This document shows positions 51,717-60,397 of a stretch of DNA of 64,000 bases, in pieces (positions within the stretch are counted from its first letter, which is position 1; the number at the start of each line of letters is the position of its first letter). The stretch spans positions 186,001-250,000 of the forward strand of contig NZ_JACEHE010000002.1 of the NCBI RefSeq assembly GCF_013778455.1, in the 5' to 3' direction. Source of the stretch: Streptomyces himalayensis subsp. himalayensis (lineage in GTDB: Bacteria; Actinomycetota; Actinomycetes; Streptomycetales; Streptomycetaceae). The translations under genes were made by a program, and so were the position numbers. Under the pieces are notes generated by a model. The model was given only the letters and a program-made list of their open reading frames with translations, searched no databases and was not told the origin of the DNA.

Positions 51717-52949
51717 GTGACCTTCACGCGCACTGTTGCCCCTGCTCCGCTCGAGGCGGCCGGTACCGCGAGTTGTGCCCAACCGTTCGTCCCGCAGCGC
51801 CTCAGGCGCCTGGTGGGGCCCCGGACGGAACGCCTCATGGCGACGGCGGCCACGGCTCTCGGGCTGTTCGTCGCGGCCCGGCTGTGCGGCGTGCTCGTCC
51901 TCGCCGCCACCGCGCACCTCACCGGAAAGAGCACGTTCGCGCTGCTGGGGCGCTCCTGGGACTCCCTCTGGTACCTCGGGATCGCCACCAACGGGTACGG
52001 CCGGACCCTGCACTTCGAGCCGGGTGTCGTCCACAGCGACCTGGCGTTCTTCCCGCTCTATCCCGCCCTCGTACGGACCGTCACCGCCGTCGTCCCGCTG
52101 AGCGGAGGCGCCGCTGGACTGCTGGTCTCATGGGCGGCCGCCATGGCCGCCGCATGGGGCATGTACCGGGTCGGGGTGCTGCTCCACGGACACGGCGTGG
52201 CCACCATGCTGGTCCTTCTGTGGGGTCTGCTCCCCCACTCGGTCGTCCTCTCCATGGCGTACACCGAACCCGTGCTCACCGCCTTCGCCGCCTGGTCGCT
52301 GTACGCGGTGCTCACCGGGCGCTGGCTGTGGGCGGGGACTCTGGCGGCGCTCGCCGGGGCCTCACGGCCGAACGGGTTCGCGGTGGCCGCCGCGGTCATC
52401 GCCGCGGCCGGGTGGGAGGCCTGGAAGCGCCGCGGGCGCGTTCCCCGCACCCTGTGGACGGGCGCCGCGCTCGCGCCGCTCGGCTGGTGCGCCTTCGTCC
52501 TGTGGGTGGGATTCCGCAAGGGCGATCCGCTCGACGGCTACTTCGCGGTGCAGCGCGGCTGGGGCTCACGCTTCGACTTCGGGGCGGACTCGCTCGACTT
52601 CGTCAGACATGTGCTGCTCGAAGGCGACCGCATGGTCTTCCCCATGACGATGGTGATCGTCGCGGCCGCCGTACTCCTGTACGCGCTGCTGATCGCCGAC
52701 CACGCGCCGCTTCCGCTGCTCGTCCACAGCGGCACCCTGCTGCTCATCACGGTCGCAGGATCGGGCTTCTTCGAGTCCAAGCCGCGCTTTCTGCTGCCGG
52801 CGTTCCCGCTGCTGCTGCCGCTCGCGTGCGCGCTCACACGAACGGCGAGAGCCCGGCCCCTGCACGCCGTCCTGGTGGTCGGCGCCCTGGCCGGGCTCTC
52901 CATGGCGTACGGCACGTATCTGGTAGCGATCGCGGATACGCCTCTGTGA
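51717..52949 (+). CDS. Integral membrane PIG-V-like mannosyltransferase
   Basis: A 410-residue polytopic membrane protein with about ten helices. The loop SWDSLWYLGIATNGYGRT after the first helix, with its Asp, and SDLAFFPLYPALVR match the GT-C/PIG-V-type glycosyltransferases that use polyprenyl-phosphate sugars; ASRPNGFAVAAAV is another family element. In actinobacteria such enzymes act in O-mannosylation or lipoglycan assembly. GTG 51717 is preceded by GGAGG at 8 nt. It lies after the aminotransferase and converges on the YbjN gene. Confidence 0.82.
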   Translation: MTFTRTVAPAPLEAAGTASCAQPFVPQRLRRLVGPRTERLMATAATALGLFVAARLCGVLVLAATAHLTGKSTFALLGRSWDSLWYLGIATNGYGRTLHFEPGVVHSDLAFFPLYPALVRTVTAVVPLSGGAAGLLVSWAAAMAAAWGMYRVGVLLHGHGVATMLVLLWGLLPHSVVLSMAYTEPVLTAFAAWSLYAVLTGRWLWAGTLAALAGASRPNGFAVAAAVIAAAGWEAWKRRGRVPRTLWTGAALAPLGWCAFVLWVGFRKGDPLDGYFAVQRGWGSRFDFGADSLDFVRHVLLEGDRMVFPMTMVIVAAAVLLYALLIADHAPLPLLVHSGTLLLITVAGSGFFESKPRFLLPAFPLLLPLACALTRTARARPLHAVLVVGALAGLSMAYGTYLVAIADTPL

Positions 52950-52958
52950 CTGCCGGCC

Positions 52959-53483
52959 CTACTCGTCGTCCTCGGGCTTCTCGGTGTTGTCGATCTCCTT
53001 CTCGAGCCCGAGCTGCTCGACGAGCCAGCGGTCGAACTCGATGGCGGCCCGCACCCAGCTGACGGTCGACGACACGAAGTGCTCCAGGCTGACGCCGGTG
53101 CCGACCAGCATCTGCGCCTCGCCGATGAGACGGACCGTGCCGTCGTCGTGCGTGTGGCTGTACACCTTGGGCCACAGGGTGCGGCGGTTCCAGTCGTCGA
53201 TGGACTCGAGCAGCTGCGGCTTCTCGTCGATCTGGTGCGGACGGTCGTAGAACGTACGCACAGAGAAGATCTGCTGGTCACCCTCGCCGCGGAACATGAA
53301 ATACGTACGGAACTGCTCCCACGGCGCCGCGAGGTCACCCTCGTCGTCGACGACGTACTTCAGCTCCATCTGCTCGAGGAGCTGCTTCACGAGGTCCTGA
53401 TCCGGGACGACGGGGCCGGCCGGCCCTTGGGGCTGCGGCTCTGGCTGGCCCCCGAAGTTCGGAATCGAGGACGGGTCGATGCT
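52959..53483 (-). CDS. YbjN domain-containing protein
   Basis: A 174-residue protein of the YbjN/type-III-chaperone-like fold: DLVKQLLEQMELKYVVDDEG, TYFMFRGEGDQQIFSVRTFY, SIDDWNRRTLWPKVYSHTHD, VSLEHFVSSTVSWVRAAIEF and an acidic tail. YbjN proteins are thought to be chaperone-like; the actinobacterial members often sit beside other small regulators. GTG 53483 follows GAAGGGA by 8 nt and gives the natural start (SIDPSSIPNFGG). It lies downstream of clpB, which fits a chaperone-related role, but this is only context. Confidence 0.86.
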   Translation of the reverse strand, partial: SIDPSSIPNFGGQPEPQPQGPAGPVVPDQDLVKQLLEQMELKYVVDDEGDLAAPWEQFRTYFMFRGEGDQQIFSVRTFYDRPHQIDEKPQLLESIDDWNRRTLWPKVYSHTHDDGTVRLIGEAQMLVGTGVSLEHFVSSTVSWVRAAIEFDRWLVEQLGLEKEIDNTEKPEDDE

Positions 53484-53586
53484 CACCGTGATTTTCCCTT
53501 CGTACGGATCCCGCCATCCTCCCTCAGGAGGGGCGGGGCATGGCAAGCCCCGCCCCCGGTGGTTCGGGTTCTGTGGCCGGATTCCG

Positions 53587-53750
53587 CTGAGAGCGTCCCG
53601 CCGGTGGCCCGGACCCGTGTTCAGACGGTCCGGGCGGCGGCCGGACAGGTGGCGCTCAGAGGGTCCGGGCGGCGGCCGGACAGGTGGCGCTCAGACCGTC
53701 CGGGCGGTGGCCGGACAGGCGCTCAGAGGGTCTTGCCGGTGGCCGGGCCG
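53587..53750. repeat. Tandem repeats derived from the clpB 3' end
   Basis: Units of 32-35 bp of the form TCAGAGGGTCCGGGCGG, CGGCCGGACAGGTGGCGC start at about 53588, 53621, 53656, 53691 and 53723. The last copy is the final codons and stop of clpB (GTCTTGCCGGTGGCCGGGCC), so the others are downstream duplications of it. Confidence 0.88.
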
Positions 53751-56320
53751 ACCAGCAGTCCGTCGCCGAAAGTGTCCACGCGGACCGTGTCGCCGTCCTT
53801 GACCTCGCCGGCGAGGATCTCCTTCGCGAGCCGGTCGCCGATGGCGGTCTGCACGAGGCGGCGCAGCGGCCGTGCTCCGTACGCCGGGTCGTTGCCCTCG
53901 TCCGCGAGCCAGGCCAGTGCCTCGGGCGTGACCTCCAGCGTGAGGCGCCGTTCCGCGAGCCGCTTGGCGAGCCGGTCGATCTGGAGCCTGGCGATGCGCT
54001 GCAGCTCGTCCTTGTCCAGGGCGGAGAAGACCACGATGTCGTCGAGCCGGTTGAGGAACTCCGGCTTGAAGGACGCGCGGACGATCTCCAGGACCTGCTC
54101 TTTCTTCTCCTGCTCGCCGGTCGTCGGATCGACGAGGAACTGGCTGCCGAGGTTCGAGGTCAGGACGAGGATGGTGTTGCGGAAGTCCACCGTCCGCCCC
54201 TGGCCGTCGGTCAGCCGCCCGTCGTCGAGGACCTGCAGCAGGATGTCGAAGACCTCGGGGTGCGCCTTCTCGACCTCGTCCAGCAGGATCACGGAGTACG
54301 GACGACGGCGTACGGCCTCGGTGAGCTGGCCGCCCTCCTCATAGCCGACGTAGCCGGGAGGAGCGCCGACGAGACGGGCGACGCTGTGCTTCTCGCCGTA
54401 CTCGCTCATGTCGATGCGGACCATGGCCCGCTCGTCGTCGAACAGGAAGTCCGCGAGGGCCTTGGCCAGCTCCGTCTTGCCGACGCCCGTCGGGCCGAGG
54501 AAGAGGAACGAGCCCGTGGGCCGGTCCGGGTCGGCGATGCCGGCGCGGGTGCGGCGCACGGCGTCGGAGACCGCCCGTACGGCCTCGGTCTGGCCGATGA
54601 GGCGCCTGCCGATCTCGTCCTCCATGCGCAGCAGCTTCTGCGTCTCGCCCTCGAGGAGACGGCCTGCGGGGATGCCGGTCCAGGCGCCGACCACCTCCGC
54701 GATGTCGTCGGGGCCGACCTCGTCCTTGACCATGGTGTCCTTGGCGACCTCCTCCTCGGCCTCGGACGCGGCCTCCAGATCGCGCTCCAGGGCCGGGATC
54801 TCGCCGTACAGCAGCTTGGACGCGGTGTCGAAGTCGCCGTCGCGCTGGGCGCGTTCGGCCTGGCCGCGCAGGTCGTCGAGCTTCTCCTTCAGCTCACCGA
54901 CGCGGTTGAGGGACTGCTTCTCCTTCTCCCAGCGTGCGGTCAGCCCGCGCAGCTCCTCCTCCTTGTCGGCAAGGTCGCGGCGCAGCTTCTCGAGGCGCTC
55001 GCGGGAGGCCGGATCGGTCTCCTTCTCCAGCGCGAGCTCCTCCATCTTCAGCCGGTCGACGGCGCGCTGGAGCTCGTCGATCTCGACGGGCGAGGAGTCG
55101 ATCTCCATACGGAGCCGGGACGCGGCCTCGTCGACGAGGTCGATGGCCTTGTCGGGGAGGAACCGCGAGGTGATGTACCGGTCGGAGAGGGCCGCGGCGG
55201 CCACGAGGGCGCTGTCCGCGATCTGCACCTTGTGGTGCGCCTCGTACCGCCCCTTGAGGCCGCGGAGGATCGCGATGGTGTCCTCGACGGTGGGCTCGGC
55301 GACCAGGACCTGCTGGAAGCGGCGCTCCAGGGCCGGGTCCTTCTCGATGCGTTCGCGGTACTCGTCGAGCGTCGTCGCGCCCACCATGCGCAGCTCGCCG
55401 CGCGCCAGCATGGGCTTGAGCATGTTGCCCGCATCCATGGAGGAGTCGCCTCCGGCGCCCGCGCCCACGACGGTGTGCAGCTCGTCGATGAACGTGATGA
55501 TCTGCCCGTCGGAGTCCTTGATCTCGGCGAGGACGGTCTTCAGGCGTTCCTCGAACTCGCCGCGGTACTTCGCCCCGGCCACCATGGCGCCGAGGTCGAG
55601 CGCGACGAGCCGCTTGTTCTTGAGGGACTCGGGTACGTCGCCCTTCACGATGCGCTGGGCCAGCCCCTCGACGACGGCCGTCTTGCCGACGCCGGGCTCG
55701 CCGATGAGCACGGGGTTGTTCTTCGTACGGCGGGACAGCACCTGCACCACGCGCCGGATCTCCTGGTCCCGCCCGATGACGGGGTCGAGCTTGCCCTCGC
55801 GCGCGGCCGCGGTGAAGTCGGTGCCGAACTTCTCCAGGGCCTTGTACTGGCCCTCCGGGTCCGGTGTGGTCACGCGGCGCCCTCCCCTGGTCTTCTGGAA
55901 CGCGTCCAGCAGTTTCTTGGCGCTTGCGCCCTGTTGGGAGAGTACGTCCCCGGCCTGGCCGCCCTTGGCGGCGATGCCGATGAGCAGGTGCTCCGTGGAG
56001 ATGTAGTCGTCGCCCAGCTCCTTCGCGCGCTCCGTGGCGTCGGCGATGACGGCCAGCAGGTCACGGTTGGGCTGCGGCGGTGCGACGGTGGAGCCGGTGA
56101 CGCTGGGCAGCGCGGAGAGCAGGCGTTCGGTACCCGCGCGCACGGCGGCCATGTCGGCCTCGACCGCCGCGAGCAGGTCGGTGATGTTCTCGTTGTCCTG
56201 CCCCTCGAGCAGCGCGAGCAGCAGGTGGGCAGGGGTCAGATCCGGATGCCCGTCGGTCACGGCCCGGTTGCTCGCCGCGCCCAGCGCGTCCCGGCTCCTG
56301 TTCGTCAGCTCGGCGTCCAC
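53723..56320 (-). CDS. clpB: ATP-dependent disaggregase ClpB
   Basis: An 865-residue Hsp104-type disaggregase that works with DnaK to rescue aggregated proteins. The N-domain ([13 protein letters not shown]), first AAA+ module ([34 protein letters not shown]), the long coiled-coil middle domain unique to ClpB (about 400-530, [20 protein letters not shown]) and second AAA+ module ([38 protein letters not shown]) are complete. GTG 56320 has AAGGAGGAG upstream. A HspR-type operator in its promoter indicates heat-shock control. Confidence 0.98.
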   Translation of the reverse strand: MDAELTNRSRDALGAASNRAVTDGHPDLTPAHLLLALLEGQDNENITDLLAAVEADMAAVRAGTERLLSALPSVTGSTVAPPQPNRDLLAVIADATERAKELGDDYISTEHLLIGIAAKGGQAGDVLSQQGASAKKLLDAFQKTRGGRRVTTPDPEGQYKALEKFGTDFTAAAREGKLDPVIGRDQEIRRVVQVLSRRTKNNPVLIGEPGVGKTAVVEGLAQRIVKGDVPESLKNKRLVALDLGAMVAGAKYRGEFEERLKTVLAEIKDSDGQIITFIDELHTVVGAGAGGDSSMDAGNMLKPMLARGELRMVGATTLDEYRERIEKDPALERRFQQVLVAEPTVEDTIAILRGLKGRYEAHHKVQIADSALVAAAALSDRYITSRFLPDKAIDLVDEAASRLRMEIDSSPVEIDELQRAVDRLKMEELALEKETDPASRERLEKLRRDLADKEEELRGLTARWEKEKQSLNRVGELKEKLDDLRGQAERAQRDGDFDTASKLLYGEIPALERDLEAASEAEEEVAKDTMVKDEVGPDDIAEVVGAWTGIPAGRLLEGETQKLLRMEDEIGRRLIGQTEAVRAVSDAVRRTRAGIADPDRPTGSFLFLGPTGVGKTELAKALADFLFDDERAMVRIDMSEYGEKHSVARLVGAPPGYVGYEEGGQLTEAVRRRPYSVILLDEVEKAHPEVFDILLQVLDDGRLTDGQGRTVDFRNTILVLTSNLGSQFLVDPTTGEQEKKEQVLEIVRASFKPEFLNRLDDIVVFSALDKDELQRIARLQIDRLAKRLAERRLTLEVTPEALAWLADEGNDPAYGARPLRRLVQTAIGDRLAKEILAGEVKDGDTVRVDTFGDGLLVGPATGKTL

Positions 56321-56380
56321 GTTCGCTGTCTCCTCCTTGCGTCAGGCCATCCTCAAGCTGACCTGGCCAACGTACACAAA

Positions 56381-56401
56381 GTTGAGTCTATTCCACTCAA
56401 G
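56381..56401. promoter_or_regulatory. HAIR operator (HspR binding site)
   Basis: On the minus strand CTTGAGT-N7-ACTCAAC matches the HspR consensus CTTGAGT-N7-ACTCAAG at 13 of 14 positions, 60 nt upstream of clpB. HspR is the heat-shock repressor of dnaK and clpB in streptomycetes. The site also overlaps the -35 region of the divergent gene at 56428. Confidence 0.9.
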
Positions 56402-56414
56402 GGGGCCGGGGAAG

Positions 56415-56420
56415 TAGATT
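56415..56420 (+). promoter_or_regulatory. Leaderless -10 of the PPOX-family gene
   Basis: TAGATT lies exactly 7 nt before ATG 56428; with an 18-bp spacer the -35 (TTCCAC) falls inside the HspR site, so HspR could repress both directions. Confidence 0.6.
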
Positions 56421-56427
56421 CGCACCC

Positions 56428-56841
56428 ATGGCTGCGTACCCCGTCGATCCGCTCCGACCCGACCCCGCCTACCTCAGCTTCTGGCGCGAGCGGCACCTGT
56501 GCACGTTGACGACGCTCCGGCCCGACGGCACGCCACACGTGGTGCCGGTCGGGGTGACGTACGACCCGGAGACGGGCCTCGCACGCGTGATCACGAACAA
56601 GTCGAGCGCGAAGGTCGGGCACGTGCTGGCCGCCGGACCCGAGGGGGCGCGGGTCGCGGTCTGCCAGGTCGACGGCCGCCGCTGGGCGACCCTCGAGGGC
56701 CGCGCGACCGTATGCACGGAGCCGGAGCGGATAGGAGAGGCCGAGCGGCGGTACGCGGAGCGGTACGGCCGCGTACCGTCCCCGAACCCCGACCGCGTGG
56801 CGATCGAGATCCAACTGACGGCGGCGATGGGCCGCGGCTGA
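56428..56841 (+). CDS. Pyridoxamine-5'-phosphate oxidase fold (F420-type) protein
   Basis: A 137-residue split-barrel protein: DPAYLSFWRERHLCTLTTLR, PDGTPHVVPVGVTYDPETGL, RVAVCQVDGRRWATLEGRAT and AERRYAERYGRVPSPNPDRV. The arrangement and size match the actinobacterial F420-dependent or FMN-binding PPOX subfamily. Members act as F420H2-dependent reductases or heme/flavin binding proteins. It is divergent from clpB with a shared operator, so it may be heat-inducible. ATG 56428 is leaderless. Confidence 0.85.
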   Translation: MAAYPVDPLRPDPAYLSFWRERHLCTLTTLRPDGTPHVVPVGVTYDPETGLARVITNKSSAKVGHVLAAGPEGARVAVCQVDGRRWATLEGRATVCTEPERIGEAERRYAERYGRVPSPNPDRVAIEIQLTAAMGRG

Positions 56842-56861
56842 CCCCGCTGCGGCCGGCCGCC

Positions 56862-56899
56862 GTGGGCAGTTGTTCCGCTAGGGCGGAACGTCTGCCCAC
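56862..56899 (+). terminator. Hairpin terminator of the PPOX-family gene
   Basis: GTGGGCAG-N2-GTTCCGC pairs with GCGGAAC-N2-CTGCCCAC (15 bp), 20 nt after the stop. Its right arm and flank resemble those of the kynU terminator. Confidence 0.8.
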
Positions 56900-56928
56900 A
56901 ACGGGAAGCCGCGCGCCAGCGCAAACTG

Positions 56929-56967
56929 CAGCGGCGCCACCGTGTTCAGGTCACGGTGGCGCCGCTG
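56929..56967 (-). terminator. 16-bp stem terminator after Rieske-like gene
   Basis: CAGCGGCGCCACCGTG pairs perfectly with its complement around a 7-nt loop, 45 nt past the stop of the gene at 57012. Confidence 0.85.
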
Positions 56968-57011
56968 CGGGGGGAAGCACCTGAGCGATCTGTTACGACG
57001 GGGGAATCGCG

Positions 57012-57359
57012 TCAGGCACTGCGGGGGGTGGCGGAGAAGGTCTGTAGAGCTTGCGGGGCTTGCGGGGCTTCCGGCTCGACCAGCTGGTGATCCCGCTGAT
57101 CGAGGTTCACGAAGATCATTCCGTACCGGACAGCGCACCGCACGGGCTGGGGAGCCCCGCGGGGCCGGCGCAGGCACCGGTAGGCCCGTACGTCCTCGTC
57201 CTCGTCGCGTACGACGACGATCGGCTCGCCGACCAGGGTGACCATCAACGAATCGCCACGGTCGGGGACCGCCGTGACGAGGTCGATGAAGTGCCACCCG
57301 GAGCGACGGGCCACCGCCATCTCGCGCCGGAAGGAACGGTCGTCGGGTGGGGTGGTCAT
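57012..57359 (-). CDS. Rieske-like protein lacking ligand histidines
   Basis: A 115-residue protein. The core GEPIVVVRDEDEDVRAYRCL, then RGAPQPVRCAVRYGMIFVNL(D), has the order of a Rieske domain from ring-hydroxylating oxygenases (V-x-R-D-x-D-x-x-V-x-A-Y, C-x-H, R-G-A-P, C-x-x-H, Y-G-x-I-F-V-N-L-D). The two Cys are retained (62 and 75) but both His are Arg (64 and 78) and the spacing is shortened, so a normal [2Fe-2S] cluster is unlikely. There is no catalytic mononuclear-iron half. Its ATG overlaps the peptide gene's stop by 4 nt. Function unknown; binding or altering the peptide is inference. Confidence 0.75.
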   Translation of the reverse strand: MTTPPDDRSFRREMAVARRSGWHFIDLVTAVPDRGDSLMVTLVGEPIVVVRDEDEDVRAYRCLRRPRGAPQPVRCAVRYGMIFVNLDQRDHQLVEPEAPQAPQALQTFSATPRSA

Positions 57360-57553
57360 GCGTCTGCCGAGGCCGAGTCAACCGGAATGCTGTCCCAACC
57401 CACGTCATCCTGCTGAGCGGCCTGGGCCACGCTGCCGTTCGTGGTAGCAGGAGTGGAATCCCAGCCGACGTCGGGGGGGCCACTCACCCCGAGCGCCAGT
57501 GCAGCAGCAGCTATGGCGGTGGCAAGTACCGAGCGAAGCAATCTCTTGCACAT
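57356..57553 (-). CDS. Secreted small peptide with duplicated GWDS motif
   Basis: A 65-residue precursor: signal peptide (CKRLLRSVLATAIAAAALAL) and a mature part of about 40 residues holding DVGWDSTPATTNGS and DVGWDSIPVDSAS, an imperfect repeat. No cysteine is in the mature part. ATG 57553 has GAGGACGAA upstream. It is first in an operon with the Rieske-like gene (4-nt overlap) and divergent from a HTH regulator with a 104-bp gap. I recognise no family; signal peptide, repeat and context suggest a signalling or modified secreted peptide. Confidence 0.72.
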   Translation of the reverse strand: MCKRLLRSVLATAIAAAALALGVSGPPDVGWDSTPATTNGSVAQAAQQDDVGWDSIPVDSASADA

Positions 57554-57657
57554 AGTCGGCTTCGTCCTCACTTGATGGGCTTCCTTTCCCCCGCGCAACA
57601 AGACGATGGCTCATTCAGGCACGTCAATGCCACAGGGGCGATGCATCATGTTCCTGC

Positions 57658-58668
57658 ATGTTCAGGACCCTGGGGGGTGGAGATTTGCCCACAATCAACT
57701 CAAAACCGACACACCCTCACCCCATTACGGAACTATGTGAAGCCGGGGCGAGGCTCTACGCAAGTGCCCTGGGCACCGGGCGGATCGCCCGGGCCGAAGT
57801 CGAGCCTGCCCCCTGCCTGCTCGAATACGCACTGCTCCATCCCGATCCGGACGACCCGAACTGGCTCCGTCCCGTGCCCCCGACGGCCGCGCTCGCGCAA
57901 CGCCTCCACCCCATAGAACGAGAGATTCAGGATCGCCGACGGCTCTCGGTGGAACTGACGGACGCTTTCGAGCCGTTCCTGGCCATCAGCGCCCAGAAGC
58001 GCGCGACCACCCACGCGATCACGGTGCTGGAGGGCTTCAACCGGATCAATGCGGCACTCGACGCGGCCATCGCCGAGAGCCAGACCGAGGTGCTCACGGT
58101 CCAGCCTGGAGGCGGCCGCAGCGAACATGTCCTGAGCGAGGCGCTGGAGCGCAGCAAACCCCTGATAGAGCGCGGCATCAGCGTCCGCACGCTCTACCAG
58201 CACACGGTCCGCTACAGCCAGAGCACCTTTGCGTACGTGGAACACATGGCCGGCGCCAAGGTCGAGATCCGCACCCTCGAGGAGCTCATCGAGCGGCTCA
58301 TCATCTGCGACCGGACCGTCGCCTTCATCCCCGCCCGCGACGACCGCCAGGTCGCCCTGGAGCTCCGTCACCCCGGCTTGGTGCAGTACCTGACCAAGGT
58401 CTTCGAGCAGCTGTGGCGCCGCGCCACCCCGCTCAGGGACGAACTCCCCTACGAGTCCACCCCAGACGGCATCACCGGCGTCCAGCGCTCCATAGCCAAG
58501 CTCCTCGTCGAGGGCCACGTCGACGAGGCCATAGCCCGCCGCCTCGGCATGAACGTACGCACCTGCCGCGCCCACATCGCCAAACTCGCCGCCGCCCTGG
58601 GCAGCGGCAGCCGCGCACAACTCGGCTACCTCATCGCCCAGTCGGGGATCCTGGAACAGGACCACTGA
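57658..58668 (+). CDS. LuxR-type HTH regulator with PLD/TrmB-like sensor
   Basis: A 336-residue regulator. The central region (VLEGFNRINAALDAAIAESQ, TEVLTVQPGGGRSEHVLSEA, GISVRTLYQHTVRYSQSTFA, RTLEELIERLIICDRTVAFI) has the phospholipase-D-like/TrmB-type fold used as a sensor in many streptomycete regulators, and the C-terminus is a LuxR-type HTH (IAKLLVEGHVDEAIARRLGM, NVRTCRAHIAKLAAALGSGS). The catalytic HKD of PLD is absent. It probably controls the divergent peptide operon. ATG 57658 lacks a ribosome-binding site. Confidence 0.88.
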   Translation: MFRTLGGGDLPTINSKPTHPHPITELCEAGARLYASALGTGRIARAEVEPAPCLLEYALLHPDPDDPNWLRPVPPTAALAQRLHPIEREIQDRRRLSVELTDAFEPFLAISAQKRATTHAITVLEGFNRINAALDAAIAESQTEVLTVQPGGGRSEHVLSEALERSKPLIERGISVRTLYQHTVRYSQSTFAYVEHMAGAKVEIRTLEELIERLIICDRTVAFIPARDDRQVALELRHPGLVQYLTKVFEQLWRRATPLRDELPYESTPDGITGVQRSIAKLLVEGHVDEAIARRLGMNVRTCRAHIAKLAAALGSGSRAQLGYLIAQSGILEQDH

Positions 58669-58754
58669 TGCGTCAGCGGCCGGCCCGAACCCCCGTGAGC
58701 TGCCGGAAACCACCGGGAGACCGGGATGTTACGTATCGCATCTAACGTCGCGCC

Positions 58755-60305
58755 ATGGCGGACATATTCGACGCATACGCGTTGGCCGATGCATGGGACG
58801 AAATGTTTGAGCGGCCGGGTGAAGTCAGGACCGCCTATGAGCCGGTGCTGGCGGCGCTGCAGCCGATGGATCCGGCCGAGCTGCGGTTCAGGGCGGACCA
58901 GATGGCGAGGTCGTTCACGGACCGGGGTGTGACCTACGCCTTCGCGGGCGAGGAGCGGCCCTGGCCGCTGGACCTCGTGCCGCGGATACTCGACGCGCTC
59001 GAGTGGGACCTGATCTCGCGCGGGGTCGCCCAGCGTGTGAAGGCGCTCGAGGCGTATCTCACCGATGCCTACGGGTCGTGCCGGGCCTTCGAGGACGGTG
59101 TGGTGCCCTGGCGGCTGCTGCTGAACTCGCCGCACTTCCACAGAGCGGCGGGACCTGTCGAGCCACCGGGCGGGGTGCGTATCCACGTCGCCGGGATCGA
59201 TCTCGTACGGGATGAGCAGGGCGATTTCCGGGTGCTCGAGGACAACGTACGGGTGCCGTCCGGGGTTTCGTACGTCATCGAGAACCGGCGGGCGATGACG
59301 CGGATCTTCCCCTCGCTCTTCGCCGAGCAGCATGTGCTGCCGGTCGACGGCTACGCGCACCGGTTGCTGGCCGCGCTGCGGGCCGCCGCGCCCGACGGGG
59401 TTGCCGACCCACGGGTGGTCGTGCTGACGCCCGGGCCGAGCAACGCCGCGTACTTCGAACACGCCCTGCTGGCCCGGCTGATGGGTGTGCAGCTGGTCGA
59501 GGGGCACGATCTGGTCTGCCGGAACAACCGGGTCTGGATGCGTACGACGCGCGGTGAGATGCCGGTCCATGTCGTATACCGGCGGCTCGACGACGACTTC
59601 CTCGATCCGCTGCACTTCCGGCCGGACTCGGTGATCGGCTGCCCGGGCATCCTCGGCGCCGCGCAGGCGGGCACGGTCACGCTCGCGAACGCGGTCGGCA
59701 ACGGCATCGCGGACGACAAGCTGCTCTACACGTATGTGCCGGATCTGATCCGCTACTACCTTTCTGAGGAACCGATTCTGCCGAACGTGGAGTCGTTCCG
59801 TCCGGATGAGCCGGGGCAGTTGGAAGCCGTGCTCGACCAGCTCGACCGGCTGGTCATCAAGCCCGTGGACGGGGCCGGCGGCCAGGGCATCGTCATCGGT
59901 CCGCACGCCGACAAGGCCACGCTGGACCGGGTCCGCAAGGAGGTCGTGGCCGATCCGCGCGGGTGGATCGCCCAGCGACCCGTCGCTCTGTCGACCTCGC
60001 CCACGCTGGCGGGCGACGGAATGGCGCCGCGCCATATAGACCTCCGCCCGTTCGCCGTGAACGACGGCGACGAGGTGTGGGTGCTGCCCGGCGGCCTCAC
60101 CCGGGTGGCGCTCCAGGAGGGCAACCTCATCGTGAACTCCAGCCAGGGCGGCGGCTCCAAGGACACCTGGGTCCTCACGGACGGCAGCCCGGCGTCCGCC
60201 GCAGCGGACGAACCGGCCGGCACCCCGCCGCCGGTCGCACCGCGCCAGCTGGGGCCCGACGGCACCACCCTCCAGGGCGTACCGGAAGGGGCGCAGCAGC
60301 AGTGA
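58755..60305 (+). CDS. Circularly permuted ATP-grasp type 2 protein
   Basis: A 516-residue protein of the DUF404/DUF407 circularly permuted ATP-grasp class. FRADQMARSFTDRGVTYAFA, LEDNVRVPSGVSYVIENRRA (ATP/metal site), VVLTPGPSNAAYFEHALLAR and RLVIKPVDGAGGQGIVIGPH with the Lys of the grasp, and PRHIDLRPFAVNDGDEVWVL identify it. Such enzymes are thought to make amide bonds by acyl-phosphate intermediates. It is the first of three genes with alpha-E and transglutaminase proteins, a widely conserved set. ATG 58755 lies 6 nt after TAACGT, a leaderless start. The C-terminus is Pro/Ala/Gln-rich. Confidence 0.93.
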   Translation: MADIFDAYALADAWDEMFERPGEVRTAYEPVLAALQPMDPAELRFRADQMARSFTDRGVTYAFAGEERPWPLDLVPRILDALEWDLISRGVAQRVKALEAYLTDAYGSCRAFEDGVVPWRLLLNSPHFHRAAGPVEPPGGVRIHVAGIDLVRDEQGDFRVLEDNVRVPSGVSYVIENRRAMTRIFPSLFAEQHVLPVDGYAHRLLAALRAAAPDGVADPRVVVLTPGPSNAAYFEHALLARLMGVQLVEGHDLVCRNNRVWMRTTRGEMPVHVVYRRLDDDFLDPLHFRPDSVIGCPGILGAAQAGTVTLANAVGNGIADDKLLYTYVPDLIRYYLSEEPILPNVESFRPDEPGQLEAVLDQLDRLVIKPVDGAGGQGIVIGPHADKATLDRVRKEVVADPRGWIAQRPVALSTSPTLAGDGMAPRHIDLRPFAVNDGDEVWVLPGGLTRVALQEGNLIVNSSQGGGSKDTWVLTDGSPASAAADEPAGTPPPVAPRQLGPDGTTLQGVPEGAQQQ

Positions 60306-60397
60306 GGACCACCCCTGCAGGACAGCAAGCACATCCAGGACAGCCAGGACACCCGGGACAGACTTCCGGACAGCCCTCCGGCGCAGGAGGTACAGCT

